Below are positions 10,648-22,905 of a stretch of 64,000 nt of DNA, piece by piece. The translations under genes and the position numbers were made by a program. The DNA lies in contig CM065318.1 in the NCBI GenBank assembly GCA_033032175.1, forward strand, positions 2,914,001 through 2,978,000, in the 5' to 3' direction. Source of the stretch: Saturnia japonica (Eukaryota; Arthropoda; Insecta; Lepidoptera; Saturniidae). The notes under the pieces were generated by a model. That model had not been told where the DNA came from. It searched no databases and saw only the letters and a list, made by a program, of their open reading frames with translations. How positions within the stretch are numbered: the first letter of the stretch is position 1; each line of letters starts with the position of its first letter.

Positions 10648-11164
10648 CTAGCTGTGCCCGCAGATTCGCTCACGTGGACTACAGAATACCCGCGCGAATC
10701 TTGCTCTTCGCTCTCGGCTATTTTAGAGACAAAAATGTGTGTTGTGGGTGTTTCTTAGAAGATAGACATATACTCTCGCTGACTTTTTTATAGATCATTT
10801 TGATTTCTACAATTATGTAGTACATTAATTTGCTATATATCTTATGGTTTGCTCAACGTAAGCCATTTAAGCGCCTGAATTGATTCACCATGACCAGTTT
10901 TTTTGTATTTGTGCGGAACCCTAATTCTTTTTCTAAAATAAAAGTAGCCTAAGTTACTCCCTATAAAATCAGCTATCTATCAGTTAAAGTCCCGTCAAAA
11001 TCGGTTCAACCGTGTCGGAGATTACCCGGAACAAACAGACATACAAAAATTTAAAAAATTGGTTTTTTTGTTATAGGCACCGTATATACTTTTCATATGC
11101 ATTTAGTAAAAAGCTGTTGCTTTGACATTACAAACAGACACTTCAATTTTATTAATTGTATAGA
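10648..11164 (-). mobile_element. Non-autonomous Helitron, family C
   Basis: Read on the - strand it begins TCTATACAATTAATAAAATTG and ends GAGCGAATCTGCGGGCACAGCTAG. The 517-bp length, TC start and hairpin plus CTAG end fit a short Helitron. Internal phrases such as 'CGGTTCAACCGTGTCGGAGATTA' recur at 54400-54430 in the opposite orientation. No coding capacity. Confidence 0.75.
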
Positions 11165-11224
11165 TATTGTGGAATTTCAAGACTTGTGCTGTTATTACAC
11201 AGATGTTTAAAGGATATTATAGGG

Positions 11225-11460
11225 TTGAATCATTACGTGAATTATGGCGATGTCTGGTAATGACTCGTTATCTGTACATTCACTAAATACCTGGAATTAC
11301 TTATTAACCATAAACAAAAAAATCTTAAGCCCGAACGTTTTTCTTACCGTCTCTTCTTGATGGCTGGAATGTTTATAAACCGGTAATAGAATTGTTACCT
11401 ACTTTCATAAATGCCTTCTTAGGATCTAAATTAAATAAAGTATTTTTTTTTATTACACAC
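11225..11460 (+). repeat. LINE 3' end (UTR) fragment
   Basis: GTTGAATCATTACGTGAATTATGGCGATGTCTGG, then CTTCTTGATGGCTGGAATG, then CCTTCTTAGGATCTAAATTAAATAAAG matches the copy at 16195-16455 in order. The RT remnant at 8040 ends with the same phrase (GATATTTTTCGAACCGG), which ties these tails to that LINE. Confidence 0.6.
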
Positions 11461-12010
11461 ACGATGAAACCACCAAAGTACAGTCCCATCGCTTTTTCGA
11501 AGTAGGTAGTTTCTCTTTAGGGTATTCCGGCGTTTGACCTAGGTATAATCATTGAGTTTTCGCTTGCGGTTATAGTAAATAATATAATTCTCGTCACACG
11601 TCATAATTCGGTTCAAAATACTCTCATTTTTATGTCGATTTATAATAGTAGGCCTCAATGCACGTTTTCTGCTAGCAATTCCATTCATGTGGTACCCATT
11701 TGTTGCCCTCCTATTTACCAATTTTGCGCAAATGCATAAATATTGTAATTGTATTGCTGCTAATTCTGTAGTAGACTGATAAGGATCAGCTTTCACTATG
11801 ACTTGTAATTCATTATTATTGACTTTATTGGCTGGTCTTCTTTCCCTTGGTTCATTTTGTAAGTCAAAATTTCCACTACGAAAGCGACTAAACCAAAACC
11901 AGTCATTGCTTTTGACACTCATGCTCTCTCCGAACACAGCATTATTGTTGCTCAGTAGTTAGCTTCAACTGCGCTACTTCCACGTTGGAACTCGTATCGA
12001 AAAATCACCC
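11461..12010 (-). pseudogene. Decayed mariner-family transposase
   Basis: On the - strand the fragments read YEFQRGSSAVEAN, then FSRFRSGNFDLQNEPRERRP, KVNNNELQVIVKADPYQSTTELAA, INRHKNESILNRIMTCDENYI and, after a frame change, PKEKLPTSKKRWDCTLVV. This is the order of a cecropia/SETMAR-type mariner transposase from the N-terminal HTH to just past the first catalytic Asp (TCDEN). The middle is shortened, frames change several times and the last two catalytic residues are lost. No inverted repeats were found. It is a different lineage from the rosa element. Confidence 0.8.
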
Positions 12011-12618
12011 GAATTTTCGACGTATCCACATTTGTTTTTTTAAACTATACAAAAAATAACGAGTCGCGATTTTTTTTTATTTAAGGGAACTTAACATAAT
12101 GGCAATTATGTCCATCCACAAATCTGTCAGTAACGGGAAGGATATTTCCTTTTCAATTGTTTTTGTAATCTTCAAACGTTACGACAGTGAAACCGCGGTA
12201 CACGGCTATTTATAATATACTATGGAAAGGATAATACCTAATACATAACATGATATTTTATTGTCCAAAATATAATATTTAAAACTTATTTAAATGTCAT
12301 CTCTTTAAATCAATTTGACTATACCACGAAATATTTATATCGTGCAATAAAAATTCACAAACTGATTAACCAATTAACAAGAAACGAAACTTATTAAATT
12401 TAAACTCTACCACTAATCTGGACCATAAAAATAGAACTGACAAGCTTTTAGGCTTCTTTGTTTGGGAAATCGTAAACATAATATTCTTTAAAATAGATAA
12501 TGATTAACACGTTTATTTTTCACAATATTTTATAGTACAATAGTTTTATATCTTAGGGTAATTATAAGAACTACATTAAAATTTTACCTGAAATCTATCT
12601 GCACGATTGATTGGATAC
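12011..12618. other. Unassigned AT-rich DNA
   Basis: No open frame or repeat match recognised between the mariner remnant and the MITE. Confidence 0.35.
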
Positions 12619-12816
12619 GGTTTATTTGCAGTTGACATAAAAACATCGAAACTGTCGATTGACTACATCAGAGCAGCATAAACTTAACCAAATTTTGTTC
12701 GATTGCAGTTGATACAACAACTGCGTTAGAACTGCTTCACAAACAATCATCTAGCATGGATTCAGACAGTTGACAGTTTCCATGCAGTTACGGTCTATGT
12801 CAACTGCATTAAAACC
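12619..12816. mobile_element. Fold-back MITE with GCAGTTGACATA ends
   Basis: The 12-bp GCAGTTGACATA at 12628-12639 is perfectly inverted at 12796-12807, and the adjoining GGTTT-type bases extend the ends imperfectly to about 21 bp. An inner perfect 7-bp inverted repeat GCAGTTG/CAACTGC (12705-12711 and 12718-12724, 6-base loop) repeats the same motif. No clear target duplication. It is non-coding. Confidence 0.5.
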
Positions 12817-14219
12817 TTATTATATTCATAAAGCTATTTTTCTAATTACAAATATAATTTAACTAATTAATTATTCACTTAAATTTCATGCCAAAGTAAG
12901 AACGTAGACGTACTATGTTTCTTTTAGTTTTGTAAACTGTGTTTTGTGTTTTTTGTTTTGTAAAACTTTAGTATATTTTATTCCATAATTTTAGTCTTAT
13001 TCAAAGTTTTAAATAGACAAAAGTAATGGAAAGCTCCCATTAGTGCTATTTGGTATTTTTTGGTAGTTTTTAATTAGTATTTGTTTCAACGCATGTGAAA
13101 TGCCATATTCAAAACACATTAAATGAGACTGCATATTTGAAATGTGAAAACTAAATCTGATTTCTAATTGTATTTCTCGCCTTCCAATATATTTTGACAG
13201 CTGGATCACGCTTTTTTTTACCGCGTCCTGCATTATGATTGCCAATTTCTCGTAAAACAATATAATAAGGTTGGCAACCCTAGTAAAGACCATTATCTGT
13301 TCTTACTACTGTATGAGTATGTGGGTGTGGTAGAAAATGACTTATCCCCGGACAACTTTGTCCTCAATGTATTTATTTATACTCCAAGCTAAATACAGTA
13401 AACATGCTATATAAATGTCACCAGCGAGTAAATAAAGTCCCATAATTGCAATGATATTTTATATAATGATTTAACACAGTTGTTTTTTTTTTTTTAAGAC
13501 AAAGAAATCATGAGGAATGCCGACAGAAGTGAAAACCTAAAACCATAAACAGTTGTTATTTTTTTATATACAAATTAATTGTTTAATTATTGTTTTTTTT
13601 AGATTATGTTGCTACAAAGACTCCGTTTATCGTTAACCATGTCGATGACGATTTACATGAATTTACTCTCTATCCAAACCTCCATACAGAAGTTTAGAGT
13701 TTAGTTTTAAATAAGAATATATGTTTCTATGAAATAGTAATTTCAATATTATTAATTATGCATAATATTAGAAATTGAAGAAATATATCATTTAGAGATT
13801 TTAGCAGGAAAGTTGGTTAGCAAGACATTTGAAAAATACGTTTTAGCAAAAATCTAACTGCTATCGCGCTATTTCCGAACGATGGAGTAGAACGCGAGAG
13901 ATACAACTACAGATAGAACTGATAATACTTATTCGCACCTTCAGTAAGACAAGGGTACAATAATTAAACAACAGACCCTCATCATTCCTAAAGTAATTTA
14001 AAAAAAGTAAGATAACAATAAGCCTAGTATTTAACTGTTATCCGTATTTGTGGAAACGATAAAAATGTTTAACCATTCATGGTCAACGATTTCAAAACAA
14101 AGCCATTTATCTCGGAGGCCCTATCACGAAAGCTCAGTAGATAACAATAGCGAACCTACCTGGGTCTGACTCAGACACAAACTCTATCACGTTTCGCGCC
14201 TTAATGACCCAACAAACCT
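12817..14219. other. Unassigned AT-rich DNA
   Basis: An open 94-codon frame on the - strand (13009-13293) starts inside the inverted-repeat tip at 13269 and resembles nothing known to me. The strip at 13850-13960 weakly resembles 56985-57075, another possible repeat. Confidence 0.35.
13269..13283 (-). repeat. Orphan hAT-type terminal inverted repeat
   Basis: GGTTGGCAACCCTAG here is the inverted-end sequence of the element at 35964-36452 (CTAGGGTTGCCACC type). No partner end was found nearby, so this may be one end of a decayed MITE. Confidence 0.35.
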
Positions 14220-14330
14220 GTCATTCGATCGCGGTAGCGTTGCGCGTGCGCACGAACGACGACCCGTTCGATTTTCAAATAAACCGCCATCACTGGCTCG
14301 TGTGAAAAGTATAAGCATTCAGTTTTTTTT
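14220..14330 (+). promoter_or_regulatory. CpG-rich promoter-like region with Inr
   Basis: A CpG cluster (GCGGTAGCGTTGCGCGTGCG and following) lies 46-140 bp upstream of the exon at 14367. A match to the insect initiator TCAGTT occurs at 14319-14324, giving a possible start at A14321 and a 5'UTR of about 46 nt. No TATA box at -30 and no clear DPE. Confidence 0.4.
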
Positions 14331-14366
14331 AATTAAAAATAAAAGTGTCTCATAAATCACATAAAC

Positions 14367-14495
14367 ATGGTGCGCACTTTCAAAGTGGTGGGTTGTTTTC
14401 GTGTGCCGAAACGTGGTTCTAAAGTGGTACCAGCTCCTAATGGTGATGGGATTTTCACGATAGACATGTCTTCAACGTCCACCTTGGATGTAGCG
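14367..14495 (+). CDS. Probable first coding exon, unknown gene
   Basis: ATG at 14367 has a good insect start context (ATAAACATGG). The frame is open for exactly 43 codons to a near-consensus donor GTAAGT at 14496, leaving a phase-0 junction. The peptide begins MVRTFKVVGCFRVPKRGSKV, then VPAPNGDGIFTIDMSS, and ends near TLDVA. It is basic at the start, has no signal peptide, and looks like ordinary globular protein. Base composition (about 50% GC) stands out from the flanks, and a CpG-rich patch with an initiator lies just upstream. I could not find the next exon, so the intron is long or the exon is beyond recognition. I do not recognise the protein. Confidence 0.55.
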
Positions 14496-16194
14496 GTAAG
14501 TTATGACACAAGTAATTAGTTTTACATCGATCGAAATCTGTTTTAAATTGTTAACCTTATCGTATAGTTTGTTACTAGTTACCATATGGTCGGAGTTCGG
14601 ACCGGTTTTGTTTATGGATCGTACACTTTTTACTTGTCAAGTTGGTTTTTAATTCGTTTCACGTGTACCTAACGTAACTTAATTATTTAACGTTTTATTC
14701 CAAATAGTGTTTGAAGAATAAAGGTTTTAAACTTAAGTAAGTAGGTGCAAATTTCCTGTTTGTTGAATTTAATAAAAAATAAGTTACATAAAAACGCATG
14801 TTTGCATACCGGATGACAGTGCTGTATTACGCTGGTCATGTTATCTAATAATTGAAGCGTTATGGGTTGGTTCAGTGGTAGAAAGTATGATGCCAGAGCG
14901 CAAGGCCGGAGGACATGAGTCTGATTTTTCTCTATAGATTTATGAGTTAAATGTTCTGACTTGATGAATTTCATGTTGAGTATTGATTAAAGTCAAAGAT
15001 AGTAGTATCATGCTTGTTCTAAAAAGAGTGTTAATTAGGCATAATTACTTAGATTGCATAAATTATGGATCTCTTACGAACTCCTCGGCACTGCATCACA
15101 CTACTGTGGCCACTATTCAGACATAAGTACTGTCTTGGGAACGAGTTCACCTATTCCTAGGTTCTGCTAGATCCTAAATAGCTATAGTGATATTATTGAT
15201 GTGCATTGTAATAATATTGATGCATCTACTCGAGCGGTATACAAGCTTGTAATGGGTAACTATATAACCGTGTTTTTCACTGTTTTTTATCCTGGTTTTT
15301 ATTTAAAATATATCTAAATTATTAACATCATCGTAACTCAAAATATTCATGCGATGTTTGTAAGAAAAGTCACATCAATTTATTGTAATATTAGTGAAAG
15401 CAATTGTAGGCGAATCTTTATAAATAAATAATGGATCCAAGCCGACTCTACAATATATCCTATTACAATGCTATGGTTTGATTCTCACCTCAATTTACGC
15501 GGTGTCTAGACAACACAGCATTGTTGTTTTAGCATCGGCTGTTATTATGACAATACTCGATCGAAGTGATGCCTAAACGTCAGCACTGAGCCACCATGTT
15601 TTTTTTTGCATTGGCTGCCATGCCAACCTACAAGCTTCTTAGCAGCTGAATAAACATTGGGTGCTTCGAAACCCGACCAACTAAAGGAGCATCACCATTT
15701 GCATGATGGTCGGGTACAGATTTCTACCACCTCGATTGATTACCAGATATAAAACAGAGAGATCCCGAAATACGACGCTTAGCGTACCATTATGACGCAT
15801 TCTTCATCTATAAACACACAATTCGACAATGAAGCCTAAACTTTCAAAACGTTATGAGGTCGGATGGATAGATCATTGAAATATCGATCATGTACCAATG
15901 AATTTTTCGGAATTAATGTAAATTTTTATTTTTTAATCTAGTAAATCTTATATGCGGTTCCTTGAAATAGCGATAAGTAGTTGGTGACAAATTATTAGCT
16001 TGACGTTAGCTAGGAGTTTACGCGATCATCTTAAAAATGCTCTACCACATGACACGGTTTACCTTTACTGAAATAATAATAATACTAAAGCCTTTACATG
16101 TTCCACCGCAGGCAAAAGTTCTCTTTCTAAAATATAATCCAAGAAATAACTCCAAGGACCATGTCAAGTTGGTTTCACTGTAAAAATGTTATTA
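14496..16194. other. Putative intron; unassigned DNA
   Basis: It follows the donor at 14496. A faint family O match lies at 15650-15770 and a faint tRNA-like head (TTCAGTGGTAG) at 14875. No second exon is supported. Confidence 0.35.
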
Positions 16195-16455
16195 TAGGGT
16201 GGATAATTATGTGAATGATAGTGATGTCTGGAAGTGAGTCCCTCTCTGTGCATCTAATAAGTTATTAAATAATATCATTATTAACCGTTAATATTATTTG
16301 TATCTACATTTGAAGAAAAAAGTTAAAAAGATAAACCCTATCGAATTTCTTGCCAGTTCTTCTCGATGGCTGGGATGTTTTCAGAACCGGTCGTAGTATT
16401 TTGATATTTATAAGTACCTTCTTAGTACCTAAATTGAATAAAGTTTTTTATTTTA
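16195..16455 (+). repeat. LINE 3' end (UTR) fragment
   Basis: It matches 11225-11460 in order and ends in CTTCTTAGTACCTAAATTGAATAAAG followed by T-rich sequence, a polyadenylation-like tail. The short open frame over this stretch is not a gene. Confidence 0.6.
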
Positions 16456-17321
16456 TTTTGCACGACGTATTTTTGCGATTGGAGTTGTACATTTCACTAC
16501 ATATAGTTGTACTATCCAATACTGAAGATGTTCAGGTTTTGTTTGAAACAAGTGACCGTGCGAATAGTTGAAGAAAAAAAAAACATCTAGGTTCTCTAAA
16601 CTTTCTGATTGCTATCGTATCGAATATAGATCATGGGATATCGAACAAGGTCGACAAAAATAGGTACGACGTAACTTGTTTACAATTAATAATTAATGTG
16701 CATAAGAGTCTGTACTCTTTGATGTTTAAAGCAATGCATTTTTTATTGTTTGAAAATTTCTCATAAACAGCTAAAAATTTTATCAACAAAACGATTCGAT
16801 ATTTTTAGACTTTCACCTAACAAAAAATGTAACATGATTATTATAATATTATTTTCTTTTATTATTTTGGTTTAACCTTATAGGTCTTATAAGGTTTCAT
16901 TTCTTTCATATATTAAATGTGATGGTACTTGAAAACTGCCAAAGCCTCATACCATCAGCTCCCTTTCAATACACAACCACAGAGGTATTTGAAGTCACAT
17001 CTATCACGGTAAGAACAAAGAAGTTGAAGAAGCAATTGCCGTGTTCCAGCGTATTCCCTCTCTCCTATGATATCGGGTTTTCAAACGATGCGTGAAGAGG
17101 CATTTCCGAAAGCTTGCATAACGGTGACGATTACCGAATGCCGATAACATTTGACATTAGCGATTACCGTTGTTTCTATATTATACTGACTTTGTAAACA
17201 TATTTCTTTGTTTTATTTTGAAGAAAAATAATAATGAAATGAATTAAAGACATCCAATGTTGGTTTTCGTGTTGAAACCAAAAATTTCATCAAAGGACTT
17301 GAAGCTAATTACAACTTTTAG
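16456..17321. other. Unassigned AT-rich DNA
   Basis: A slightly more balanced strip at 16930-17150 includes a short open frame with a GTAAG beyond it. It has no recognisable protein, and I do not call it an exon. Confidence 0.3.
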
Positions 17322-17592
17322 TCTATACCAATATTATAAAGAGGAAAGATTTGATTTTTTGTTTGTAATGGAAAAACTCAAAAACTACTGGACCGATTTT
17401 AAACATTCTTTCACCAACATAAAGCTACAGTATCAGCGAATAACATAGGTTATATTATAATTTGAAAAAATAAATTATTCCTCATAAAAATGCCGATAGT
17501 TTTACACAAAGTATTAAAAATTGTCTACACGGGTGCGTTGGCGATGTTTGTCGTATAAAATTGATACGGATGAAACCGTGGGACCCAGCTAG
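17322..17592 (+). mobile_element. Non-autonomous Helitron A, short form
   Basis: It starts TCTATACCAATATTATAAAG and ends GGATGAAACCGTGGGACCCAGCTAG then T: a TC start, a hairpin about 10 bp before the end, and CTAG. At 271 bp it is nearly the same as the copy ending at 49891. The short open frame inside is incidental. Confidence 0.85.
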
Positions 17593-18600
17593 TTAATAAT
17601 ATATTCATCTCATGAGGAAATCAAATTCAATCAATCAATCAAAAAAAGTCCCTAAAACAAAAATAATTAAAAAAACTTAATGTGCTACCCGCCACATATT
17701 TACATTTGAAGAGAACCACAAAAAATGATATACGTAATTTACTACTTTATAGTGAAGGTCACAATAAATAATACAAAGAATTAATTGCCGAAAAGTAAGA
17801 TAAAGGAGAAAGAGTTACAAAAATATTAAAAAAAAAGAAATTATGTGTGCAATTCACACGTGGTAGAAGTGAAACCTTCACATCTTTTTTTTTTAATTCA
17901 GAAAATGATCAAATACACACTAATTTAAAGTTTATGAAAATGTACATACAATTACTCAAAATCATTATTCACAGTATCATTTTCAATTAATGCACATTTG
18001 AAATATCCATGGTAGTAACCTACACAATATAAATCAGTAACAGAATGTCATAAGTGTAGTCTAAAAAGTTGTTGTTTCGTGCCTTTTTAGTGAGGTAATA
18101 AAATTCATTATTGCGTGGCAACAAACCTCTTTAGTACCATTTTACCATTGCCTAAAACATTTCTATTTCATTTGCTCCCACGTTAAATCTTATGAATTTA
18201 TGTGCCTGTCTCTTTTTACTGTCGCTTTCGCTTTTTTGTTTCATCGACTTTCGAATCACAACGATACTAAAGAAGTTTTCATTTCAATAAACATAATTAC
18301 GTTACACATTATTACGATAAAATCGGTTTAATAATAGCTGTTGTTAATCTTGAAAATGTTGAAGTTTGACTCATATTATATTTAATTATTCAATGAAGCA
18401 CTTGTTACTCATGAATAACTTACGACAAACAACTAAATATAGCAAGTTATCGCCTCATTTGACGACACGCCCGAGAAAATTAATTCCTAATGAGCAATAT
18501 GATGGACGTTTAGTGTTTCTATGACAGAAATATGGAGCTGCCGATAAGTGAAAACTTATTTATTGTAGTAGACGGTTTGGCAGAATCAAATTATATAACA
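17593..18600. other. Unassigned AT-rich DNA
   Basis: Poly-A and poly-T runs; no frame or repeat match recognised. Confidence 0.35.
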
Positions 18601-18690
18601 CTGGCTGTGCTTCACGGTTTCACCCGTGTTCAGCTTATTCGACCAACTTTTCACCGCTTCGCCAACGCAACCGTGTAGCTAGAGGTGTTG
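18601..18690 (-). mobile_element. Helitron A2, 3' end fragment
   Basis: On the - strand it ends GGTGAAACCGTGAAGCACAGCCAG, a degenerate CTAG end with the usual hairpin. A matching 5' piece lies at 19715-19797 (GACTGGTAGATCCAGAGATT ... TTTATAATATTA), so the intervening kilobase may be later insertion. Confidence 0.55.
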
Positions 18691-19105
18691 CCAATATTTT
18701 TTATATCAAATATAGTAACTTCAAGGCTACTATTACCTGACAAAAGTAGATGGCTAAAAAATTGTAGGTTTCAAATAAATATGTTGTTTTTAAAGGAATA
18801 ATTTTTATCTCTTGATAGATAGATAATGATCATAATAACAGATAATCAAATTTAAAATAGGGGAGGAAAGTTTGTAAAAACAAAATATGGGAACACAAAT
18901 GCGCATGCGTGGTAATGACATCGGCTGCCACGCCAACCGGTTTGTTGATTTATTGATATTTTATACCTAATAAGAAATGTATTATATTTTTAATACTTAC
19001 CTATGAAATGATAGTCCGGTATTATTTTTAAGATTGGCTGAAGTGTTTTTAAACTCTTTAACTACGCAGTACGGCATAATTACTGTTTTATTTTATGATT
19101 AAAAC

Positions 19106-19291
19106 GTGACGTGCGCTGTCGACCGCGGATCGCAGGAGTTTATGTTTTGTAGACGATATACCTATTATAAATTATCTGGATTATACAGTTTTGCCACAAG
19201 AAAAATATTTCAGTGTCCCACATGTGGTGCAAATAAAACTTGGATGAAAGTTTGTATGAAGAACCCATCATGTCTCAAATTAGAGATATGA
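19106..19291 (+). pseudogene. Possible degraded zinc-finger-like coding fragment
   Basis: The 61-codon frame contains YYKLSGLYSF and then IFQCPTCGANKTW and VCMKNPSC. The order resembles the paired fingers of insect BTB zinc-finger exons (YKLSGxLxRH...FQCPxCGAxF...LKxHMKN), but the histidines are missing and spacing is wrong. It could be a decayed exon copy or chance. Confidence 0.2.
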
Positions 19292-19539
19292 GAATTAATA
19301 TTCATGCTTTTGGTACGAAATATCCCGCAAGCAAGCCTGTAGGATAAGGGACGATTTTAATTATTTTTTTATTTTATTTAGACGATTAATGTGTTGGCTT
19401 CATATTGGCATATAATTACAATACCATACACACAAATGATATTATAAGTAAAATGGCTTTATACTTATAATATTCTTGATACACGTAGTTATAAACCCAC
19501 CTATGATTTTTTTTTTGGATTTTTGTGTTACGAGATCAG

Positions 19540-19665
19540 CCGATACATATTCGGTAATATAGAGGGGTGGCAGGGATCGCGACCATCATACACATAGTGA
19601 CAAACCCGTTTATGATTTACTTTTGGTTTGTCGTCTTCCGAGATCAGTCTGTTTATATCCACTAA
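19540..19665. repeat. Dispersed repeat family O
   Basis: GGTGGCAGGGATCGCGACCATCATAC and TTCCGAGATCAGTCTGTTTATATCC match the copy at 51078-51170. Class unknown. Confidence 0.5.
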
Positions 19666-19799
19666 TACACAGACGAAGTCACGCGTACCATCTAGTAGGC
19701 TATACAATGAAAAAATATGTTTCTAATCTGACTGGTAGATCCAGAGATTATTAGCGTATCCAAACAAAAAGTCTCTAGAGCTTTATAATATTAAAGTAG

Positions 19800-22477
19800 G
19801 TAATAGCTGATGTGGACTACAAACTTTAATAAATTTTATCGAATGAAGACATCGTTTACTCTTTATTTGTAAAAACCAAGTAAAATAAAAATAAAATTAT
19901 CAAATCTATCTAGTAGTTTTCATGTGATGCGCGCACGACAGCAAAACATAATAATTTTATTTATATGTATAGATTATGTAAAATATGTACATGGCTAGAA
20001 ATATGCGTAAGAGGGTTGTTAGTATGATGCTATAATCTGTCATCATCGTAAAGGGTAAGTATGTACCATGCTATATATAGTAAAGTACGTGACCAGAATA
20101 CCAGTGTTCAACGAACAAGCACATAGGAATGTCATAAAGCGTATTTCTCAAAGCGTGAAACACTCACAAAGGAATTCCCGGTACAATAATCTAAGGTATT
20201 TTCTACATAGCCTCCGTTTACCTTCATTACATTAACGAATAATAGTAAATCTTATCGCTTAGATTATATAGTTTAAACTCTATAAAGTTAATTTTACAGT
20301 AAAAACGGTAATTGAAATGTAGCTAACATGTAGAAGTAAAAAATGTTAACTTTATTTATGTTTAGGGGGCGTCCATTAATAACGTGAGCTCAAACGCATT
20401 GGAGAGTTGCTCGAATAAATTTAAGACTGGTGAAAATGTAAGGCAAACCTGGTAAAGAAATATAAGAAGTGACGCCGCACATATTGTCGGGTGGAACCAG
20501 CAAAAAAACAACTATTCCAATTGAATCAGTCTAAACAAAATTACGTTTTTTTAACTAATGGAAAAAAAAAAATCCGGGAGTAGATAACTTTGAAAAGTTG
20601 TTTTAAACACTTTACGTCATGAAAATAATACCCTTGAATGAATTATTACGTACTCATTATTAAACGTTTATTACATATTTTTTAATTTAAATAAAAAGTT
20701 TGCTACAGAAACTCGGCATTATAATTTCATGTAACCGTGCACGACGTAATTATTCAATAAATTAAACTAAGGTTAAAGGTATGCAAATTTGAGTTCACTA
20801 GAATTTCAATTAAAACATGAAATTTCTTCACCATCTATATAATTTTAGTCACTATTTATACACTTAGTAATTATTTAAGAGTCACTTGTCAGAATAACAC
20901 TCAACTATGTATATAAAATACTGTACGATGACCTCTCGTTTTCTGATTGGCGTTTCCAATCACGTGACTACCCAAACAGAAAATTTAAATTATAAAAAAT
21001 AGGCAGTGTTAGGGGACTGCCGGCAGAACTGAAAATTTTTAAACTTTGAATAACAATTTTTTAAAATCCTCGAATTAATTAGGTATACTATGAATAATTA
21101 AAATATAATAATTATGTAGTAAATTAAAACTTTTAATATTAATCTTGTTACTTACATCTATTGGCACTCACAACAACAATGTTTTTCTCATTTAATTTTT
21201 TAATGCTTTTTATCATTAGTCCAATAAGATGAGATAGTTATTTTTAATTTTTCAACAGATTTTTAACCAGCAAATAATCTTTGTAATCATGGCAGAAACA
21301 ACCTTATATTTCCAGTTTAAATAAAGTGTAAAATTACAATAATAACTGCAACATTAGCATTAGACCAGGGGTCGGTAAACTTTCAAAATGGCAGAGCCAG
21401 CCACAATAAAAATGTCGATTTCATTTATTTCGAAGAGTCACGAGTTTTGTTTTCTACAATGAATTTGGTTGGAGTGTGAATCATGTAAATTAACTATAAT
21501 TAATTAAAATACAACTTCATTTTTACGAGCTTTTATATAATTTGCCTTGTTAGTATGGGTAAAATCTTGAAACGGAATTTTAAAACAGTTATCCCCAATC
21601 GTCGATGGAGATGAAATTTTGCATACACGTTTAGTTTGGATGACAATGCATGGTTAGTTAAGTGACGTCATTCTAAATCCAATATGGCGGACTGCCAAAG
21701 ATAGCACCAGTTATTTTTTACCCACCTCCATGTTTAAAGTATCAAATGAAAGGGTATGCTGGGAAGAATACGAAAAAAATATTAATAAAAAAATTTTTTT
21801 TTAAAAACAAGCCTTTATTCAATATTTCAATAATTTTAAAAGACTGTAGCGTAAATAAATAACGGAGACAGGGAAATTTAAACTAAATAAATTTTTTACG
21901 CGTTACAAGCTTGTCTCTCATAGCAATCATTCATCTCATTGCAATTAAACTTTTGTGTGTCGTTGTGCGTAGTTTAATCAGTTTACAACAGATGGCGAGA
22001 AAGTAGTTTCACTTCCAAGTTCACATGACAAGTACCTGTTCACATAACCGGAACAGCCACGTGTTGTTGACATGGCACGGAGCCATATAACAATAAAATA
22101 TCACAAGTGTGAACCCACCTTAAGACTCTGTAGGCGATAAAGGAGAGCCAAGATAATAAATAGTTTGAAATTTCATACAATATACTACTTATTATCACAG
22201 AAAGATAATCATATTGCACGAGTGAATCACGTCACGTGTTCTTTTTTCCAAACTAAAAACTCACAGTTCTGCCTGGTTTATTGTTGAAAGTGAAGTCACG
22301 AGTGTCCAAACATTGTGGTTTCACTTTTTAAATAACACCTTTCTTGTGAACTCGGTTATTTTTAAACAGTATAAGTAGTTGATAATTTATACACACTAGT
22401 TTTTATCGGGGCCGTTATCTGAAAATATTTTTTTTTTCAATTTTCTCGACATACTATATAATCGATATTGATCACAA
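19800..22477. other. Mostly unassigned AT-rich DNA
   Basis: A likely hAT-type tip (CAGGGGTCGGTAAAC) lies at 21367 without a partner. The phrase GGGGGCGTCCATTAATAACGTGAG at 20366 resembles MITE ends seen in insects. No gene is supported. A CACGTG E-box lies at about 22063. Confidence 0.35.
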
Positions 22478-22905
22478 ATATGCCATAAAAATTTTTTTTG
22501 TCTGTCCGTTTATATGTCCGTATTTAACTCAAAAATGGCTTGATCATTTCTTATGAAATTTTAGACACGGAAAGTTTATGACATCGGTTAATTAGGCTAT
22601 ATGAAATTTTCAATATTACTTTTATAAAGCGTAAAAAAAAAACAATTAAAAAAAATATTTTCGTTAATACAGCGATTTTCATTGAATTTTGATTTTCGTG
22701 ATTGATAGGCTGTATGAATTGTCAATAATACTTTTGAAAATCGTAATAATATCAAAAATTGTACACTTAATACATGACATTCCCTCAATTGATGGACTAT
22801 TGATAGAATATGAATTGTAAATAATATGAGTAAAATTAAAATTACGGAAAGTAAATAACTACAACGTAATAACAAACGCATGCGGAGCCGCGGGCACATC
22901 GCTGG
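22478..22905 (+). mobile_element. Helitron B copy
   Basis: The body matches 30171-30645 ('GAATTGTAAATAATATGAGTAAAATTAAAATTACGG' type) and it ends ATGCGGAGCCGCGGGCACATCGCTGG, a hairpin plus degenerate CTAG. The next Helitron starts on the very next base. Confidence 0.65.

Noticed and set aside
13009..13293. 94-codon - strand frame
   Set aside because: Starts inside an inverted-repeat tip, is AT-driven in composition and has no recognisable motif.
14868..14950. tRNA-like head (TTCAGTGGTAG)
   Set aside because: Box B is too degraded and no SINE body follows.
16930..17015. Possible exon ending at GTAAG (17010)
   Set aside because: No good acceptor, no recognisable peptide, and the strip resembles repeat-derived sequence.
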